This document shows, piece by piece, positions 27,982 through 37,030 of a DNA stretch of 64,000 nucleotides. The stretch lies in contig NZ_UYXQ01000001.1 in NCBI RefSeq assembly GCF_900624995.1, positions 186,001 to 250,000 of the forward strand, read 5' to 3'. The notes beneath the pieces are model-generated. The model ran no database searches. It had not been told where the DNA came from and saw only the letters and a list, made by a program, of their open reading frames with translations. The stretch's first letter is position 1, and each line of letters starts with the position of its first letter. The stretch comes from Pseudomonas antarctica. Its GTDB lineage: Bacteria; Pseudomonadota; Gammaproteobacteria; Pseudomonadales; Pseudomonadaceae. Both the position numbers and the translations under genes were made by a program.

Positions 27982-30267
27982 TTAAAGCGACGAGTATTTC
28001 TTGCGCAGACGCTGACGAATCAGCTCGGCGAGGGTGTTCATGATGAAGGTGAACAGCAGCAGCACCAGCGCCGAGAGGAACAGCACGCGGTAGTGACTGC
28101 CGCCCACTTCAGACTCGGGCATCTCTACCGCGACGTTCGCTGCCAGCGTGCGCAGGCCTTCGAACAGGTTCATCTCCATCACCGGGGTGTTACCAGTGGC
28201 CATCAACACGATCATGGTCTCGCCGACGGCGCGGCCCATGCCGATCATCAGTGCCGAGAAAATGCCCGGGCTGGCGGTCAGGATCACCACGCGCGTCATG
28301 GTTTGCCATGGCGTGGCGCCCAAGGCCAGCGAGCCCAGGGTCAGGCCGCGCGGCACGCTGAACACGGCGTCTTCGGCGATGGAGTAGATATTCGGAATCA
28401 CCGCGAAACCCATGGCCAGACCGACCACCAGCGCGTTGCGCTGATCGTAGGTAATCCCCAGGTCGTGGGAAATCCACATGCGCATGTCACCGCCGAAGAA
28501 CCAGGTTTCCAGGTACGGGCTCATGTACAGCGAGAGCCAGCCTACAAAGAGGATCACCGGGATCAGGATTGCACTTTCCCAACCATCGGGAACGCGCAGG
28601 CGGATCGACTCAGGCAAGCGACTGAAGACAAAACCGGCCACCAAAATGCCAATCGGCAGCAGCATCAGCAGGCTGAAAATCCCCGGCAAATGCCCTTCGA
28701 CATATGGCGCAAGGAACAGGCCGGCGAAGAAGCCGAGAATGACCGTCGGCATCGCCTCCATCAACTCGATCACCGGCTTGACCTTGCGGCGCAGGCTCGG
28801 GGCCATGAAGTAGGCGGTGTAAATCGCAGCGGCAACCGCCAGTGGCGCAGCCAGCAGCATGGCGTAGAACGCGGCCTTCAATGTACCGAAGGTCAACGGC
28901 GCCAGGCTCATCTTGGGTTCGAAGTCGGTGTTGGCGGCGGTCGATTGCCAGACGTATTTAGGCTCGTCGTAGTTTTCGTACCAGACCTTGCTCCACAACG
29001 CGCTCCAGGACACTTCCGGGTGCGGGTTATCCAGCAGCAACGGTTGCAGCTTGCCGCCGGCTTCGACGATCACGCGGTTAGCGCGTGGCGACATGCCGAA
29101 CACGCCTTGGCCGTCGACCACCGGGTCGACCAGCAAAGTGCGGTGCGCGGTGCTGTGGAACACGCCGAGTTTGCCGGACGCGTCGAGGGCGGTGAAGCCT
29201 TTGCGACGTTGTTCAGCCGTGATTTCCACGATTGGCGTGGTGCCCATCTGGAAAGTACGGATCTGTTTCAGGCGCTGTTCGCCGTCCGGGTCACGGGCCA
29301 TGAACCATTGCGCCAGGCCGCCCTTGGAGTTACCGACGATCAGCGAGATACCGCCCACCAGCTGCGTGCTGGCGGTGATTTCGGCATTGCCGTCTTCAAG
29401 GAGTTTGTAGCGACCGTTCAGGCTTTTGTCGCGCAGGCTGAACACATCGGCCTGGGCACGGCCGTTGATCACGTACAACCATTGCTGGCGCGGATCCACG
29501 AAGATAGCTTTCACCGGCTCGGTCATTTGCGGCAGCTCGATACGCTTCTGCTCGGTGGTGACTTCCTCGGTCATCATGTTTTCTTCACGGCTGATAGACA
29601 GCACGTTCAGATGCGCACCACTGGAACCGGCCAACACCAACGACGAGTCGCTGGCGTTCAGCGCAACGTGTTCCAGCGGGCGACCGGCTTCATCCAGCAC
29701 GATCGGCGTTTCGCCGTAAGGGTATTCAACCGCAGGCGTAATGGTTTTCTTGCCGTCCGGGTAGGACACCTTATACGTGTGGCGGAACACCAGGGACTGG
29801 CCATTCGACAACCCAAGAACCACCAATGGGCTGCCCGGCTGGTCTTCACCAATGGACGCAACACTCGCGCCTGCTGGCAGCGGCAAGTCAACACGCTTGA
29901 GCTCGGCGCCGGTGTCCACATTAAAGAACAGCGCCTGGCCTTTGTCGGAAACCCGCATAGCGACCTGGTTCTGCTCTTCGAGGGAGATCATCAACGGCTT
30001 GCCGGCGTCCTGGAGCCAGGCGGGCGTGAGCGCATCTTCTTTAGTCAGCGAGGCACCTTGGAACAGTGGCGCGACAACGTAGGCAAGGAAGAAGAAAATC
30101 AGCGTGATCGCGCCGAGGACGGCGAGGCCGCCGATCAACACGTACCAACGGGTCAGGCGATCTTTGAGCGCGCGAATGCGGCGCTTGCGTTGCAGCTCAG
30201 GCGTATTGAAATCAATGCGCTTGGGGGGAGAAGTCGTCGTCATGGTGGAATTGGCCAGATCATTCAT
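27982..30267 (-). CDS. pstC: Phosphate ABC transporter permease PstC
   Basis: This is the second permease of the Pst importer. At 761 residues it is more than twice the E. coli length. After an N-terminal helix (about 45-68), a large predicted periplasmic domain (about 70-430) with WD-like strands precedes the permease helices (from about 440), which include the FSVPRGLTLGSLALGATPWQTMTRVVL loop. The ATG at 30267 (MNDLANST) is chosen; a GTG two codons upstream is also possible. The pstS gene lies 232 nt upstream across a REP element. Confidence 0.95.
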   Translation of the reverse strand: MNDLANSTMTTTSPPKRIDFNTPELQRKRRIRALKDRLTRWYVLIGGLAVLGAITLIFFFLAYVVAPLFQGASLTKEDALTPAWLQDAGKPLMISLEEQNQVAMRVSDKGQALFFNVDTGAELKRVDLPLPAGASVASIGEDQPGSPLVVLGLSNGQSLVFRHTYKVSYPDGKKTITPAVEYPYGETPIVLDEAGRPLEHVALNASDSSLVLAGSSGAHLNVLSISREENMMTEEVTTEQKRIELPQMTEPVKAIFVDPRQQWLYVINGRAQADVFSLRDKSLNGRYKLLEDGNAEITASTQLVGGISLIVGNSKGGLAQWFMARDPDGEQRLKQIRTFQMGTTPIVEITAEQRRKGFTALDASGKLGVFHSTAHRTLLVDPVVDGQGVFGMSPRANRVIVEAGGKLQPLLLDNPHPEVSWSALWSKVWYENYDEPKYVWQSTAANTDFEPKMSLAPLTFGTLKAAFYAMLLAAPLAVAAAIYTAYFMAPSLRRKVKPVIELMEAMPTVILGFFAGLFLAPYVEGHLPGIFSLLMLLPIGILVAGFVFSRLPESIRLRVPDGWESAILIPVILFVGWLSLYMSPYLETWFFGGDMRMWISHDLGITYDQRNALVVGLAMGFAVIPNIYSIAEDAVFSVPRGLTLGSLALGATPWQTMTRVVILTASPGIFSALMIGMGRAVGETMIVLMATGNTPVMEMNLFEGLRTLAANVAVEMPESEVGGSHYRVLFLSALVLLLFTFIMNTLAELIRQRLRKKYSSL

Positions 30268-30380
30268 GCGCACACCCTAGCGATCCTGTATGACAGAAAG
30301 ATGACAATGCAGTGACGCAAGAAATCCGCCGCGGAGCAGAGCTGACAGCGGACTAAAAAATTAGGGGTGTAGACGGTGAG

Positions 30381-30466
30381 TGGGGGAGCGGTTTTGCCCG
30401 CGATGGCGTCATACGGTTTCAACTCTAAACCGCGTCGCCAGCATCGCGGGCAAGCCCGCTCCCACA
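30381..30466. repeat. REP pair between pstS and pstC
   Basis: GGGGGAGCGGTTTTGCCCGCGATGGCG is paired with CATCGCGGGCAAGCCCGCTCCCAC. The second unit is of the GCCCGCGATGGC subtype, and the first has a C-to-T like change in its core. A structure at this site would favour a more stable pstS message than the downstream permease genes. Confidence 0.88.
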
Positions 30467-30499
30467 GAAAAACATGCGTCTACACCAGGTCTTGCAGGC

Positions 30500-31486
30500 T
30501 TAGTTGCCTTCTTTCAAACCCAGGTCAGCCAGGGCCTTGGCGGCCACTTTGGCTGGCAGTGGGATGTAGCCGTCTTTGACTACAACTTCCTGGCCCTGTT
30601 TGGACAGAACCAGTTTCACGAACTCAGCTTCCAGCGGGGCCAGCGGCTTGTTCGGGGCTTTGTTGACGTATACGTAGAGGAAACGCGACAGCGGGTATTT
30701 GCCGTTCAGGGCGTTTTCTTCGCTGTCTTCAATGAAGTCAGTGCTGCCTTTCTTGGCCAGGGCCACGGTCTTCACGCTTGCAGTCTTGTAGCCGATGCCC
30801 GAGTAACCGATGCCGTTCAGCGAGGAGCTGATCGACTGCACGACCGAAGCCGAGCCTGGTTGTTCGTTCACGTTTGGCTTGTAGTCGCCTTTGCACAGGG
30901 CTTCTTCTTTGAAGTAGCCGTAGGTGCCAGATACCGAGTTACGACCGAACAGCTGAACCGGCTTGTTGGCCAGGTCGCCAGTCACGCCCAGATCGCCCCA
31001 GGTTTTCACGTCGGCTTTAGCACCACACAGGCGAGTCGAGGAGAAGATCGCGTCGACCTGTTCCATGGTCAGGTGCTGGATCGGGTTGTCCTTGTGTACG
31101 AATACAGCCAGGGCATCCACGGCTACCGGGATAGCGGTTGGCTTGTAGCCGTACTTCTGCTCGAAGGCAGCCAGTTCGGTGTCCTTCATCTTGCGGCTCA
31201 TCGGGCCCAGGTTGGAGGTGCCTTCAGTCAGCGCAGGTGGAGCCGTGGCGGAGCCGGCGGCCTGAATCTGGATGTTGACGTTCGGGTATTCCTTTTTATA
31301 GGACTCAGCCCACAGGGTCATCAGGTTAGCCAGAGTGTCGGAACCAACGCTGGACAGGTTGCCCGAGACACCGGTGGTCTTGGTGTACGGCGCAATTGCC
31401 GGGTCAACACCAGCGGCTACCGCGTTAGCGGTCGCAACGCCAGCAGCGACAAAAGTCATTGCCGCCATCAAACGTTTCAGTTTCAT
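30500..31486 (-). CDS. pstS: Phosphate-binding periplasmic protein PstS
   Basis: PstS captures phosphate in the periplasm and delivers it to PstCA. The 328-residue precursor has a Sec signal peptide ([20 protein letters not shown], cleaved near residue 25). The mature part carries the phosphate-loop features SSVGSDTL near 46, [12 protein letters not shown] near 80 and [11 protein letters not shown] near 180. The product belongs to the Pseudomonas type lacking a lipobox. It is first in the pst operon, with a Pho box 79 nt upstream of the start. Confidence 0.97.
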   Translation of the reverse strand: MKLKRLMAAMTFVAAGVATANAVAAGVDPAIAPYTKTTGVSGNLSSVGSDTLANLMTLWAESYKKEYPNVNIQIQAAGSATAPPALTEGTSNLGPMSRKMKDTELAAFEQKYGYKPTAIPVAVDALAVFVHKDNPIQHLTMEQVDAIFSSTRLCGAKADVKTWGDLGVTGDLANKPVQLFGRNSVSGTYGYFKEEALCKGDYKPNVNEQPGSASVVQSISSSLNGIGYSGIGYKTASVKTVALAKKGSTDFIEDSEENALNGKYPLSRFLYVYVNKAPNKPLAPLEAEFVKLVLSKQGQEVVVKDGYIPLPAKVAAKALADLGLKEGN

Positions 31487-31564
31487 GCCTTGCTCCTAGC
31501 AGATAGGGATAGTTGGATCGGGGCCAAGTATCGGTAGGCCGTGTGAACACTCTATGTCTGGAAT

Positions 31565-31582
31565 GTGACAATTAGATGAAAG
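31565..31582 (-). promoter_or_regulatory. Pho box upstream of pstS
   Basis: On the minus strand CTTTCAT-CTAA-TTGTCAC matches the PhoB operator consensus. A CATAGA hexamer at 31556-31551 lies 8 nt downstream, the same gap as at phoB. A further lone half site CTGTCAG (31608-31602) lies upstream. Confidence 0.8.
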
Positions 31583-31736
31583 GCCAGTATTTATGAAAAA
31601 CCTGACAGGAAGGATAAAGATCAATAGATCCGGGGCTTGCGAGGAGGTTAGAGCGCTTGAAGCGGTGTTTCAGAAATACGCTGTAATCCATGACCATTCC
31701 CACACTGCTGTGTAGGAATGGTCTTCAAGCTGCGGG

Positions 31737-33026
31737 TTAGCGTCCGCGCTTCCACAGATACCCACCCACCAACGTCCCCATCACGCACAACACGGCGACA
31801 TAGTAAGCAGGGCCCATCGGGCTTTCCTTCATCAGCAGCGACACCGCCAGCGGCGTCAACCCCCCAAACACGGCGTAGGCGACGTTGTAAGAGAACGACA
31901 ACCCGCTGAAACGCACCACCGGTGGGAACGCTTTCACCATCACATAAGGCACCACGCCGATCACACCAACAAACAGGCCGGTCAGGGTGTACAGCGGGAA
32001 GAGCCAGTTCGGGTGGTCAAGAAGGCTGTGGTACAGCGTCCACGAGGTCGCCAGCAGCAGCAAGCAACCGCTGACCAGCACACGGCCGGCGCCAAAGCGG
32101 TCGGCCAGGGCGCCGGAGGCGATGCAACCGAGGCTCAGGGCGACAATGGCCATGCTGTTGGCTTGCAGCGCGACGGTCGGGCTGAAGTGATAGACAGTTT
32201 GCAGCACAGTCGGGGTCATCAGAATAACGACCACGACACCGGCCGACAGCAGCCAGGTCAGCAACATCGACAGCACGATGGCGCCACGGTGGTCACGCAG
32301 TACAGCGCGCAATGGCAGTTCGGCGGCCAACGTCTTGCGTTGCTGCATCTCGGCAAAGATCGGCGTTTCATGCAGCCAGCGACGCAGGTACACCGACAGC
32401 AGGCCAAACACGCCGCCGAGCAAGAACGGAATACGCCAGGCGTAATCCGAAACCTGCTCCGGGCTATAGAGCGTGTTGATGGCAGTGGCCACCAGCGAAC
32501 CCAGCAGGATGCCCGCAGTCAGGCCGCTGGTCAGGGTGCCGCAGGCGTAGCCGATGTGGCGCGGTGGCACGTGTTCGGAGACGAACACCCAGGCGCCCGG
32601 TACTTCGCCGCCAATCGCCGCGCCCTGAATGACGCGCATCAGCAGCAGCAGGATCGGCGCCCATAGGCCGATCTGCGCGTAGGTCGGCAGCAGACCCATG
32701 ATCAGGGTCGGCACGGCCATCATAAAGATGCTCAGGGTGAACATCTTCTTGCGGCCCAGCAGGTCGCCGAAGTGCGCCATGATGATGCCGCCCAGCGGGC
32801 GTGCCAGGTAACCGGCGGCGAAGATGCCGAAGGTCTGCATCATGCGCAGCCATTCAGGCATGTCGGCAGGGAAGAACAGTTTCCCGACCACGGTGGCGAA
32901 AAACACGAAGATAATAAAGTCGTAAAACTCCAGCGCCCCGCCCAAAGCAGACAGCGACAGGGTTTTGTAGTCGTTGCGGGTCAGCGGGCGCGACGGTTGC
33001 GCACTGCTTGCGGGCACGGAGGACAT
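31737..33026 (-). CDS. MFS transporter, metabolite:H+ symporter (MHS) type
   Basis: This 429-residue membrane protein has about 12 hydrophobic segments. Features typical of the MHS branch are the first-helix motif SALGGALEFYDFIIF (about 27-41), GYLARPLGGIIMAHFGDLLGRKKMF (about 72-97) and the RVIQGAAIGGEVPGAWVF loop (about 132-150). Substrates in this branch are small organic acids or osmolytes such as proline, citrate or shikimate; the substrate here is not evident. The ATG at 33026 is chosen since upstream codons look non-coding. The same MFS gene follows pstS in PAO1 by memory. Confidence 0.88.
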   Translation of the reverse strand: MSSVPASSAQPSRPLTRNDYKTLSLSALGGALEFYDFIIFVFFATVVGKLFFPADMPEWLRMMQTFGIFAAGYLARPLGGIIMAHFGDLLGRKKMFTLSIFMMAVPTLIMGLLPTYAQIGLWAPILLLLMRVIQGAAIGGEVPGAWVFVSEHVPPRHIGYACGTLTSGLTAGILLGSLVATAINTLYSPEQVSDYAWRIPFLLGGVFGLLSVYLRRWLHETPIFAEMQQRKTLAAELPLRAVLRDHRGAIVLSMLLTWLLSAGVVVVILMTPTVLQTVYHFSPTVALQANSMAIVALSLGCIASGALADRFGAGRVLVSGCLLLLATSWTLYHSLLDHPNWLFPLYTLTGLFVGVIGVVPYVMVKAFPPVVRFSGLSFSYNVAYAVFGGLTPLAVSLLMKESPMGPAYYVAVLCVMGTLVGGYLWKRGR

Positions 33027-33483
33027 GGCAAGGCTTCTCTTATAGTAGTCAGAACGGCAAGCCCGGGACTTGCGGCAGGTTTGGCAAGATAGCAAATCGC
33101 TTGAAAAAGCACAGCGCCTACCGAGTCATCGTTCAGAAGGGCGAAATATTCCCCATTTCTGCGCCTTCACCGCAATCAGAAACACAGTTGCGCGAAAAAG
33201 CCGCATAACAGCCGCGATTTGCCGACCAAATGAGTATCGGGAGGTCGTCGCGGCGCCGGCGTCTCGATATACTCGGCCCCTGCAAGCGCAAGAACCCCAG
33301 TCTTGAGAGGCTGCTGCGCCAAAACGTCGTTGGTGCCATCCAGCCGATTTGGCAGAGTTTCCCTTTAGTACGCCTTACGAGAAACGCATCGAGCGGTGTA
33401 TGTTGGTGCTGAAACGTTTTTCCAGAAGACGGCTATCCACTTGAACTACCCATGAAGCGTCACGGGTCAGAGGCACCCTCGGC
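33027..33483. other. 457-bp intergenic region, divergent promoters expected
   Basis: This lies between the divergently transcribed MFS gene and the thioesterase gene. I see no credible open frame with a ribosome binding site, no strong hairpin with a T run and no REP element. It should hold the promoters of both genes. Its length leaves room for a small RNA, for which I see no direct sign. Confidence 0.6.
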
Positions 33484-33888
33484 ATGATCGAACTCGAACA
33501 AGAAGATCCTATTCCGCAAGGCGATCTCGCCCTGCAAATCACCGCGTTGCCGCGTGAAACCAACGGTTTTGGCGATATTTTCGGTGGCTGGCTGGTCTCA
33601 CAGATGGACTTGGCCGGCACGGCCATGGCCAGCAAGGTTGCCGGTGGGCGTGTCGCTACCGTGGCGATTGATCGCATGGCGTTCCTGGTGCCGGTGGCTG
33701 TCGGCGCGCAACTGTCTTTCTATACCCAGGCTCTGGAAATCGGCCGCAGCTCCATCCAGATGATGGTCGAAGTGTGGAGCGACGACCCGCTGTCCAGCGA
33801 ATGGCGCAAGGTAACCGAAGCGGTATTTGTGTTCGTCGCTATCGACGGCAGTGGCCGCACGCGCTCGGTGCCATCGCGCGCGCGTTAA
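33484..33888 (+). CDS. Acyl-CoA thioesterase, YciA-like hotdog fold
   Basis: This 134-residue protein of the hotdog superfamily hydrolyses acyl-CoA thioesters. It shows ALQITALPRETNGFGDIFGGWLVSQMDLAGTAMA (about residues 15-49), where the NxxGDIFGGWL segment with its Asp is the active-site loop of the YciA/BFIT type, and RVATVAIDRMAFLVPVAVG further on. Length agrees with YciA. The physiological acyl chain cannot be deduced. It stands 58 nt before the mutarotase gene, on the same strand. Confidence 0.9.
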   Translation: MIELEQEDPIPQGDLALQITALPRETNGFGDIFGGWLVSQMDLAGTAMASKVAGGRVATVAIDRMAFLVPVAVGAQLSFYTQALEIGRSSIQMMVEVWSDDPLSSEWRKVTEAVFVFVAIDGSGRTRSVPSRAR

Positions 33889-33946
33889 ACATCGCGGGGT
33901 TTTGACGGTCAATTGCCCCATTGCCTGCCATTAAAGAGTGCTTTGT

Positions 33947-34846
33947 ATGCCTACGCCCCACGTTGAAAGCGTGAAAATCGACGAGCTGGACTGCTGGCGC
34001 ATCCGCCACAACGACGCCGAACTGATGGTGGCCCAACAGGGCGCGCATATCATCAGTTACCAGCGAGAGGGCGAGCAGCCAGTCATCTGGCCGAACCCTG
34101 AGGCGGTGTTCAAGCAGGGCAAAGGCATTCGTACCGGCGTGCCGGTGTGCTGGCCGTGGTTTGGCGTATTCGACCGCAACCCGCCAAGCGTGAAGGCGAT
34201 GCGCCAAAGTGTCCAACCCGCTGGTGCCCATGGTTTTGTGCGCACCGCACTGTGGGAATTGTCTGCGACCGAACTCGAAGGCGATGCATTGCGCGTAGAC
34301 CTGGTACTGCCGGTACCTGAGGGCGGCTTCCCTGCGTGGCCGCATCAGGTCGGCCTGAAGTTGAGCTTGCTGCTGGACGATCAACTGCATATTCGCCTGA
34401 CCAGCCACAACCGTGGCAGCGACACCGTTACGCTCAGCCAGGCGCTGCACACCTATTTCGCCGTGAGCGACGTGCGCAATGTGCAGGTTGAAGGCCTGGA
34501 CGGGCGGGCGTATATCGACACCGCCGACGGCTGGAGCACCCAACAGCAATCCGGCCTGCTGCACTTCAGCGCCGAGACCGACCGTATTTACCTGGACACG
34601 CCAGCACAGTTGAACATTGTCGATAACGATTGGCAGCGCCGCCTCCAACTGACCAGCCAAGGCTCGAAGTCGACCGTGATCTGGAACCCATGGACCGAAC
34701 GCGCCAAGGCTTTCGACGACATGGCCGCCGATGGCTGGCAGGGCATGCTGTGCATCGAGACGGCGAATGTGCTGGATGATGTGGTGAGCTTGGCGCCGGG
34801 CGAAAGCCATACCTTGGGCGTGAGCATCACAGCCGTCGCTCTGTAA
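33947..34846 (+). CDS. D-hexose-6-phosphate mutarotase-like protein (YeaD family)
   Basis: This 299-residue protein of the aldose-1-epimerase superfamily is predicted to interconvert alpha and beta anomers of hexose 6-phosphates. The family pattern is visible: AQQGAHIISYQREGEQPVIWPNPEAVF (about 31-57), GVPVCWPWFG near 67, AHGFVRTALW near 95 with a conserved His, and ALHTYFAVSDV near 168. WNPW and CIETANV near the C terminus are also typical. The ATG at 33947 follows AAAGAG. It may be cotranscribed with the thioesterase gene. Confidence 0.9.
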   Translation: MPTPHVESVKIDELDCWRIRHNDAELMVAQQGAHIISYQREGEQPVIWPNPEAVFKQGKGIRTGVPVCWPWFGVFDRNPPSVKAMRQSVQPAGAHGFVRTALWELSATELEGDALRVDLVLPVPEGGFPAWPHQVGLKLSLLLDDQLHIRLTSHNRGSDTVTLSQALHTYFAVSDVRNVQVEGLDGRAYIDTADGWSTQQQSGLLHFSAETDRIYLDTPAQLNIVDNDWQRRLQLTSQGSKSTVIWNPWTERAKAFDDMAADGWQGMLCIETANVLDDVVSLAPGESHTLGVSITAVAL

Positions 34847-34858
34847 ACCCAATCAAAA

Positions 34859-34950
34859 ATGTGGGAGGGGGCTTGCTCCCGATAGCAGGGAATCAGTCGA
34901 TCTATCGTTGACTGAACCACCGCCATCGGGAGCAAGCCCCCTCCTACATT
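34859..34950. repeat. REP pair, variant core
   Basis: GTGGGAGGGGGCTTGCTCCCGATAGC and its inverted partner carry compensating base changes (GGGG/CCCC) relative to the common REP core, so the hairpin is preserved. It lies between convergent genes. Confidence 0.9.
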
Positions 34951-34966
34951 GGGTTATGTGTAGTGC

Positions 34967-35503
34967 TTACAGATCCGATTCCTTCACCACCCGCACCTTC
35001 CCCGCATCCAGCGCATAAGCGGCGTCCGCCAGATCGTTATTCACGTTCTCGACCCTCAACGTGCCCGTGACCCACAGCGGCGTGTAGATATCATCCAGCT
35101 TCAGGCCCTTGGGATAGCGCACCAGCACCAACTGGTTAGGCGGCGGTGGCGGCACGTGGATGCAGGCGCCTGGGTACGGCACGAGGAAGAACAGCGTACT
35201 GCGGCCCTTGGCATCGGTTTCCAGCGGCACCGGGTAGCCGCCGATGCGGATGTTCTTACCGTTCATGGCGGCCACGGTCTTGGTCGAATACATCACCGCC
35301 GGCAAGCCTTTGCTTTGCTTCAAGCCACCTTTGTCGGTGAATGTGCCTTGAGCTTCGGGGGAGTTGTGGTCGATCTCGGGCATAGCCTCGAGCGCTTTCT
35401 GGTCCGACAGCGGCATCAGGTCGAGCCAGTCGGTTTCCGGCAGTTCGCCAGCGTGCGCCAGGCCAGAGCCCAGCAAGAGAAGAGTCAACAGAAGACGGCG
35501 CAT
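34967..35503 (-). CDS. DUF3299 exported protein
   Basis: This 178-residue precursor has a Sec signal peptide (MRRLLLTLLLLGSGLAHA, cleaved after residue 18). The mature part has the DUF3299 features IRIGGYPVPLE near 90, LFFLVPYPGACIHVPPPPPNQLV near 107-129, and a C-terminal WVTGTLRVE strand. Function is unknown; some relatives are described near lipoprotein or metal genes. The ATG at 35503 is chosen because the signal peptide begins there. It lies after a strong terminator-like hairpin on its own strand. Confidence 0.88.
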   Translation of the reverse strand: MRRLLLTLLLLGSGLAHAGELPETDWLDLMPLSDQKALEAMPEIDHNSPEAQGTFTDKGGLKQSKGLPAVMYSTKTVAAMNGKNIRIGGYPVPLETDAKGRSTLFFLVPYPGACIHVPPPPPNQLVLVRYPKGLKLDDIYTPLWVTGTLRVENVNNDLADAAYALDAGKVRVVKESDL

Positions 35504-35538
35504 GGAGAGGCTCGACAAGTACAAGTGGCGAGCATTCT

Positions 35539-35571
35539 AGCCCTCTGCGCCTGCGCAGCGCAGAGGGCTTT
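35539..35571 (-). terminator. Hairpin terminator between the small membrane protein and DUF3299 genes
   Basis: A 12-bp perfect stem (AGCCCTCTGCGC / GCGCAGAGGGCT, arms 35539-35550 and 35558-35569) has a 7-nt loop. It lies 10 nt after the stop of the minus-strand membrane protein gene. The T tract is weak on both strands. Confidence 0.75.
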
Positions 35572-35580
35572 GTCGTTAAA

Positions 35581-35826
35581 TTATTTTTTCCGCAACAGGC
35601 CGTAGATCACCAGCAACACGATGGCGCCGATCAGCGCGCCGATAAAGCCTGCGCCCTGGCCCGCTTGGTAAATGCCCAGGGCCTGACCACCGTAGGTGGC
35701 GACCAAGGAGCCTGCAATACCCAGCAGGATGGTCATGATCCAGCCCATGCTGTCGTCGCCAGGCTTGAGGAAGCGCGCGAGCAGACCGACGATCAGGCCG
35801 ATAAAGATGGTTCCGATGATACCCAT
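35581..35826 (-). CDS. GlsB/YeaQ/YmgE family stress membrane protein
   Basis: This 81-residue protein has three predicted membrane segments and the Gly-rich family pattern: MGIIGTIFIGLIVGLLARFLKPG, GWIMTILLGIAGSLVATYGG, then GAFIGALIGAIVLLVIYGLL-type helices. Members are transglycosylase-associated-like small inner-membrane proteins induced by stress, with no defined biochemical role. A 12-bp palindrome lies 29 nt upstream of the start. It is flanked by hairpins on both sides and is probably transcribed alone. Confidence 0.9.
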   Translation of the reverse strand: MGIIGTIFIGLIVGLLARFLKPGDDSMGWIMTILLGIAGSLVATYGGQALGIYQAGQGAGFIGALIGAIVLLVIYGLLRKK

Positions 35827-35854
35827 GGCATTCCCCTCTGATTAAATGTGAGCC

Positions 35855-35882
35855 ATGCCAAAGCCTAGTCAGGCTTTGGCAT
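35855..35882 (-). promoter_or_regulatory. 12-bp palindrome between purK and the YeaQ-like gene
   Basis: ATGCCAAAGCCT and AGGCTTTGGCAT form perfect arms around a 4-nt loop. It lies 50 nt after the purK stop and 29 nt before the next minus-strand start. It may be the purEK terminator (no T tract follows on the minus strand) or an operator of the small membrane protein gene. Confidence 0.6.
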
Positions 35883-35932
35883 CCTGCAATCAGAGAGACG
35901 ACGGTGACCAATGGTTCCCGACGATCCTTGGC

Positions 35933-37018
35933 TTATTGCTCGGCGATCAGCGCTTCGACCTTGAGGATCTGCGCTTGCAGCGTCGCTCGGTCTTTGCAGC
36001 GCAGGTTGGCGTGACCGACCTTGCGCCCTGCCTTGAAGGCTTTACCGTAGTGATGCAGGTGGCAGTCATCGATCGCAATCACACGCTCAACCGGCGGCAC
36101 AACGCCGATGAAGTTGAGCATGGCGCTCTCGCCGACCTTGGCCGTGGAGCCCAACGGCAAGCCCGCCACCGCACGCAGGTGGTTTTCGAACTGGCTGCAC
36201 TCGGCGCCTTCGGTGGTCCAGTGCCCGGAGTTGTGCACCCGCGGGGCGATTTCGTTGGCCTTGAGGCCACCGTCGACTTCAAAGAACTCGAACGCCATCA
36301 CGCCGACGTAATCCAGCTGCTTGAGCACACGGCTGGAATAGTCTTCGGCCAGGGCCTGCAGCGGGTGGTCGGTGCTGGCCACGGACAGCTTGAGAATGCC
36401 GCTGTCGTGGGTGTTGTGCACCAACGGGTAGAAGCGGGTTTCGCCATCACGGGCGCGCACGGCGATCAGCGAGACTTCACCGGTGAACGGCACGAAGCCT
36501 TCCAGCAGGCAGGCGACGCTGCCCAATTCGGCAAAGGTACCGACCACATCGGCGGCGGTGCGCAGGACTTTCTGGCCCTTGCCGTCGTAACCCAGAGTGC
36601 GGGTCTTCAGCACGGCCGGCAGGCCGATGCTGGCAACGGCAGCGTCCAGGTCAGCCTGGGATTGGATGTCGGCGAAGGCCGGGGTTGGAATGCCCAGGTC
36701 TTTGAACATGCTCTTTTCGAACCAGCGGTCGCGAGCGATGCGCAACGCTTCAGCGCTCGGGTACACCGGTACGAACTGCGACAGGAAGGCTACGGTTTCG
36801 GCCGGGACGCTTTCGAATTCGAAAGTCACCAAGTCGACTTCATCGGCCAGTTGGCGCAGATGGTCCGGGTCACTGTAGTCAGCGCGCAGGTGTTCACCGA
36901 GGGCTGCCGCGCAAGCGTCCGGCGCCGGGTCCAGGAAAGCGAAGTTCATCCCCAGCGGGGTGCCCGCCAAAGCCAGCATGCGACCCAGTTGGCCGCCACC
37001 GATTACACCGATTTTCAT
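35933..37018 (-). CDS. purK: N5-carboxyaminoimidazole ribonucleotide synthase
   Basis: PurK uses ATP and bicarbonate to carboxylate AIR to N5-CAIR in purine synthesis; PurE then rearranges the product. The 361-residue ATP-grasp protein starts MKIGVIGGGQLGRMLALAG, has VLKTRTLGYDGKGQ near 137 for ATP binding, EGFVPFTGEVSLIAVR near 177, and the GLKANEIAPRVHNSGHWT signature near 256. A second ATG directly before the chosen one adds only one Met. It is 12 nt downstream of purE in the same operon. Confidence 0.97.
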   Translation of the reverse strand: MKIGVIGGGQLGRMLALAGTPLGMNFAFLDPAPDACAAALGEHLRADYSDPDHLRQLADEVDLVTFEFESVPAETVAFLSQFVPVYPSAEALRIARDRWFEKSMFKDLGIPTPAFADIQSQADLDAAVASIGLPAVLKTRTLGYDGKGQKVLRTAADVVGTFAELGSVACLLEGFVPFTGEVSLIAVRARDGETRFYPLVHNTHDSGILKLSVASTDHPLQALAEDYSSRVLKQLDYVGVMAFEFFEVDGGLKANEIAPRVHNSGHWTTEGAECSQFENHLRAVAGLPLGSTAKVGESAMLNFIGVVPPVERVIAIDDCHLHHYGKAFKAGRKVGHANLRCKDRATLQAQILKVEALIAEQ

Positions 37019-37030
37019 CAATCAATAACC

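Noticed and set aside
27166..30315. A 1049-codon open frame antisense to pstA and pstC
   Set aside because: It spans two real genes on the other strand, is rich in His, Arg and Gln, and follows the codon periodicity of the permease genes.
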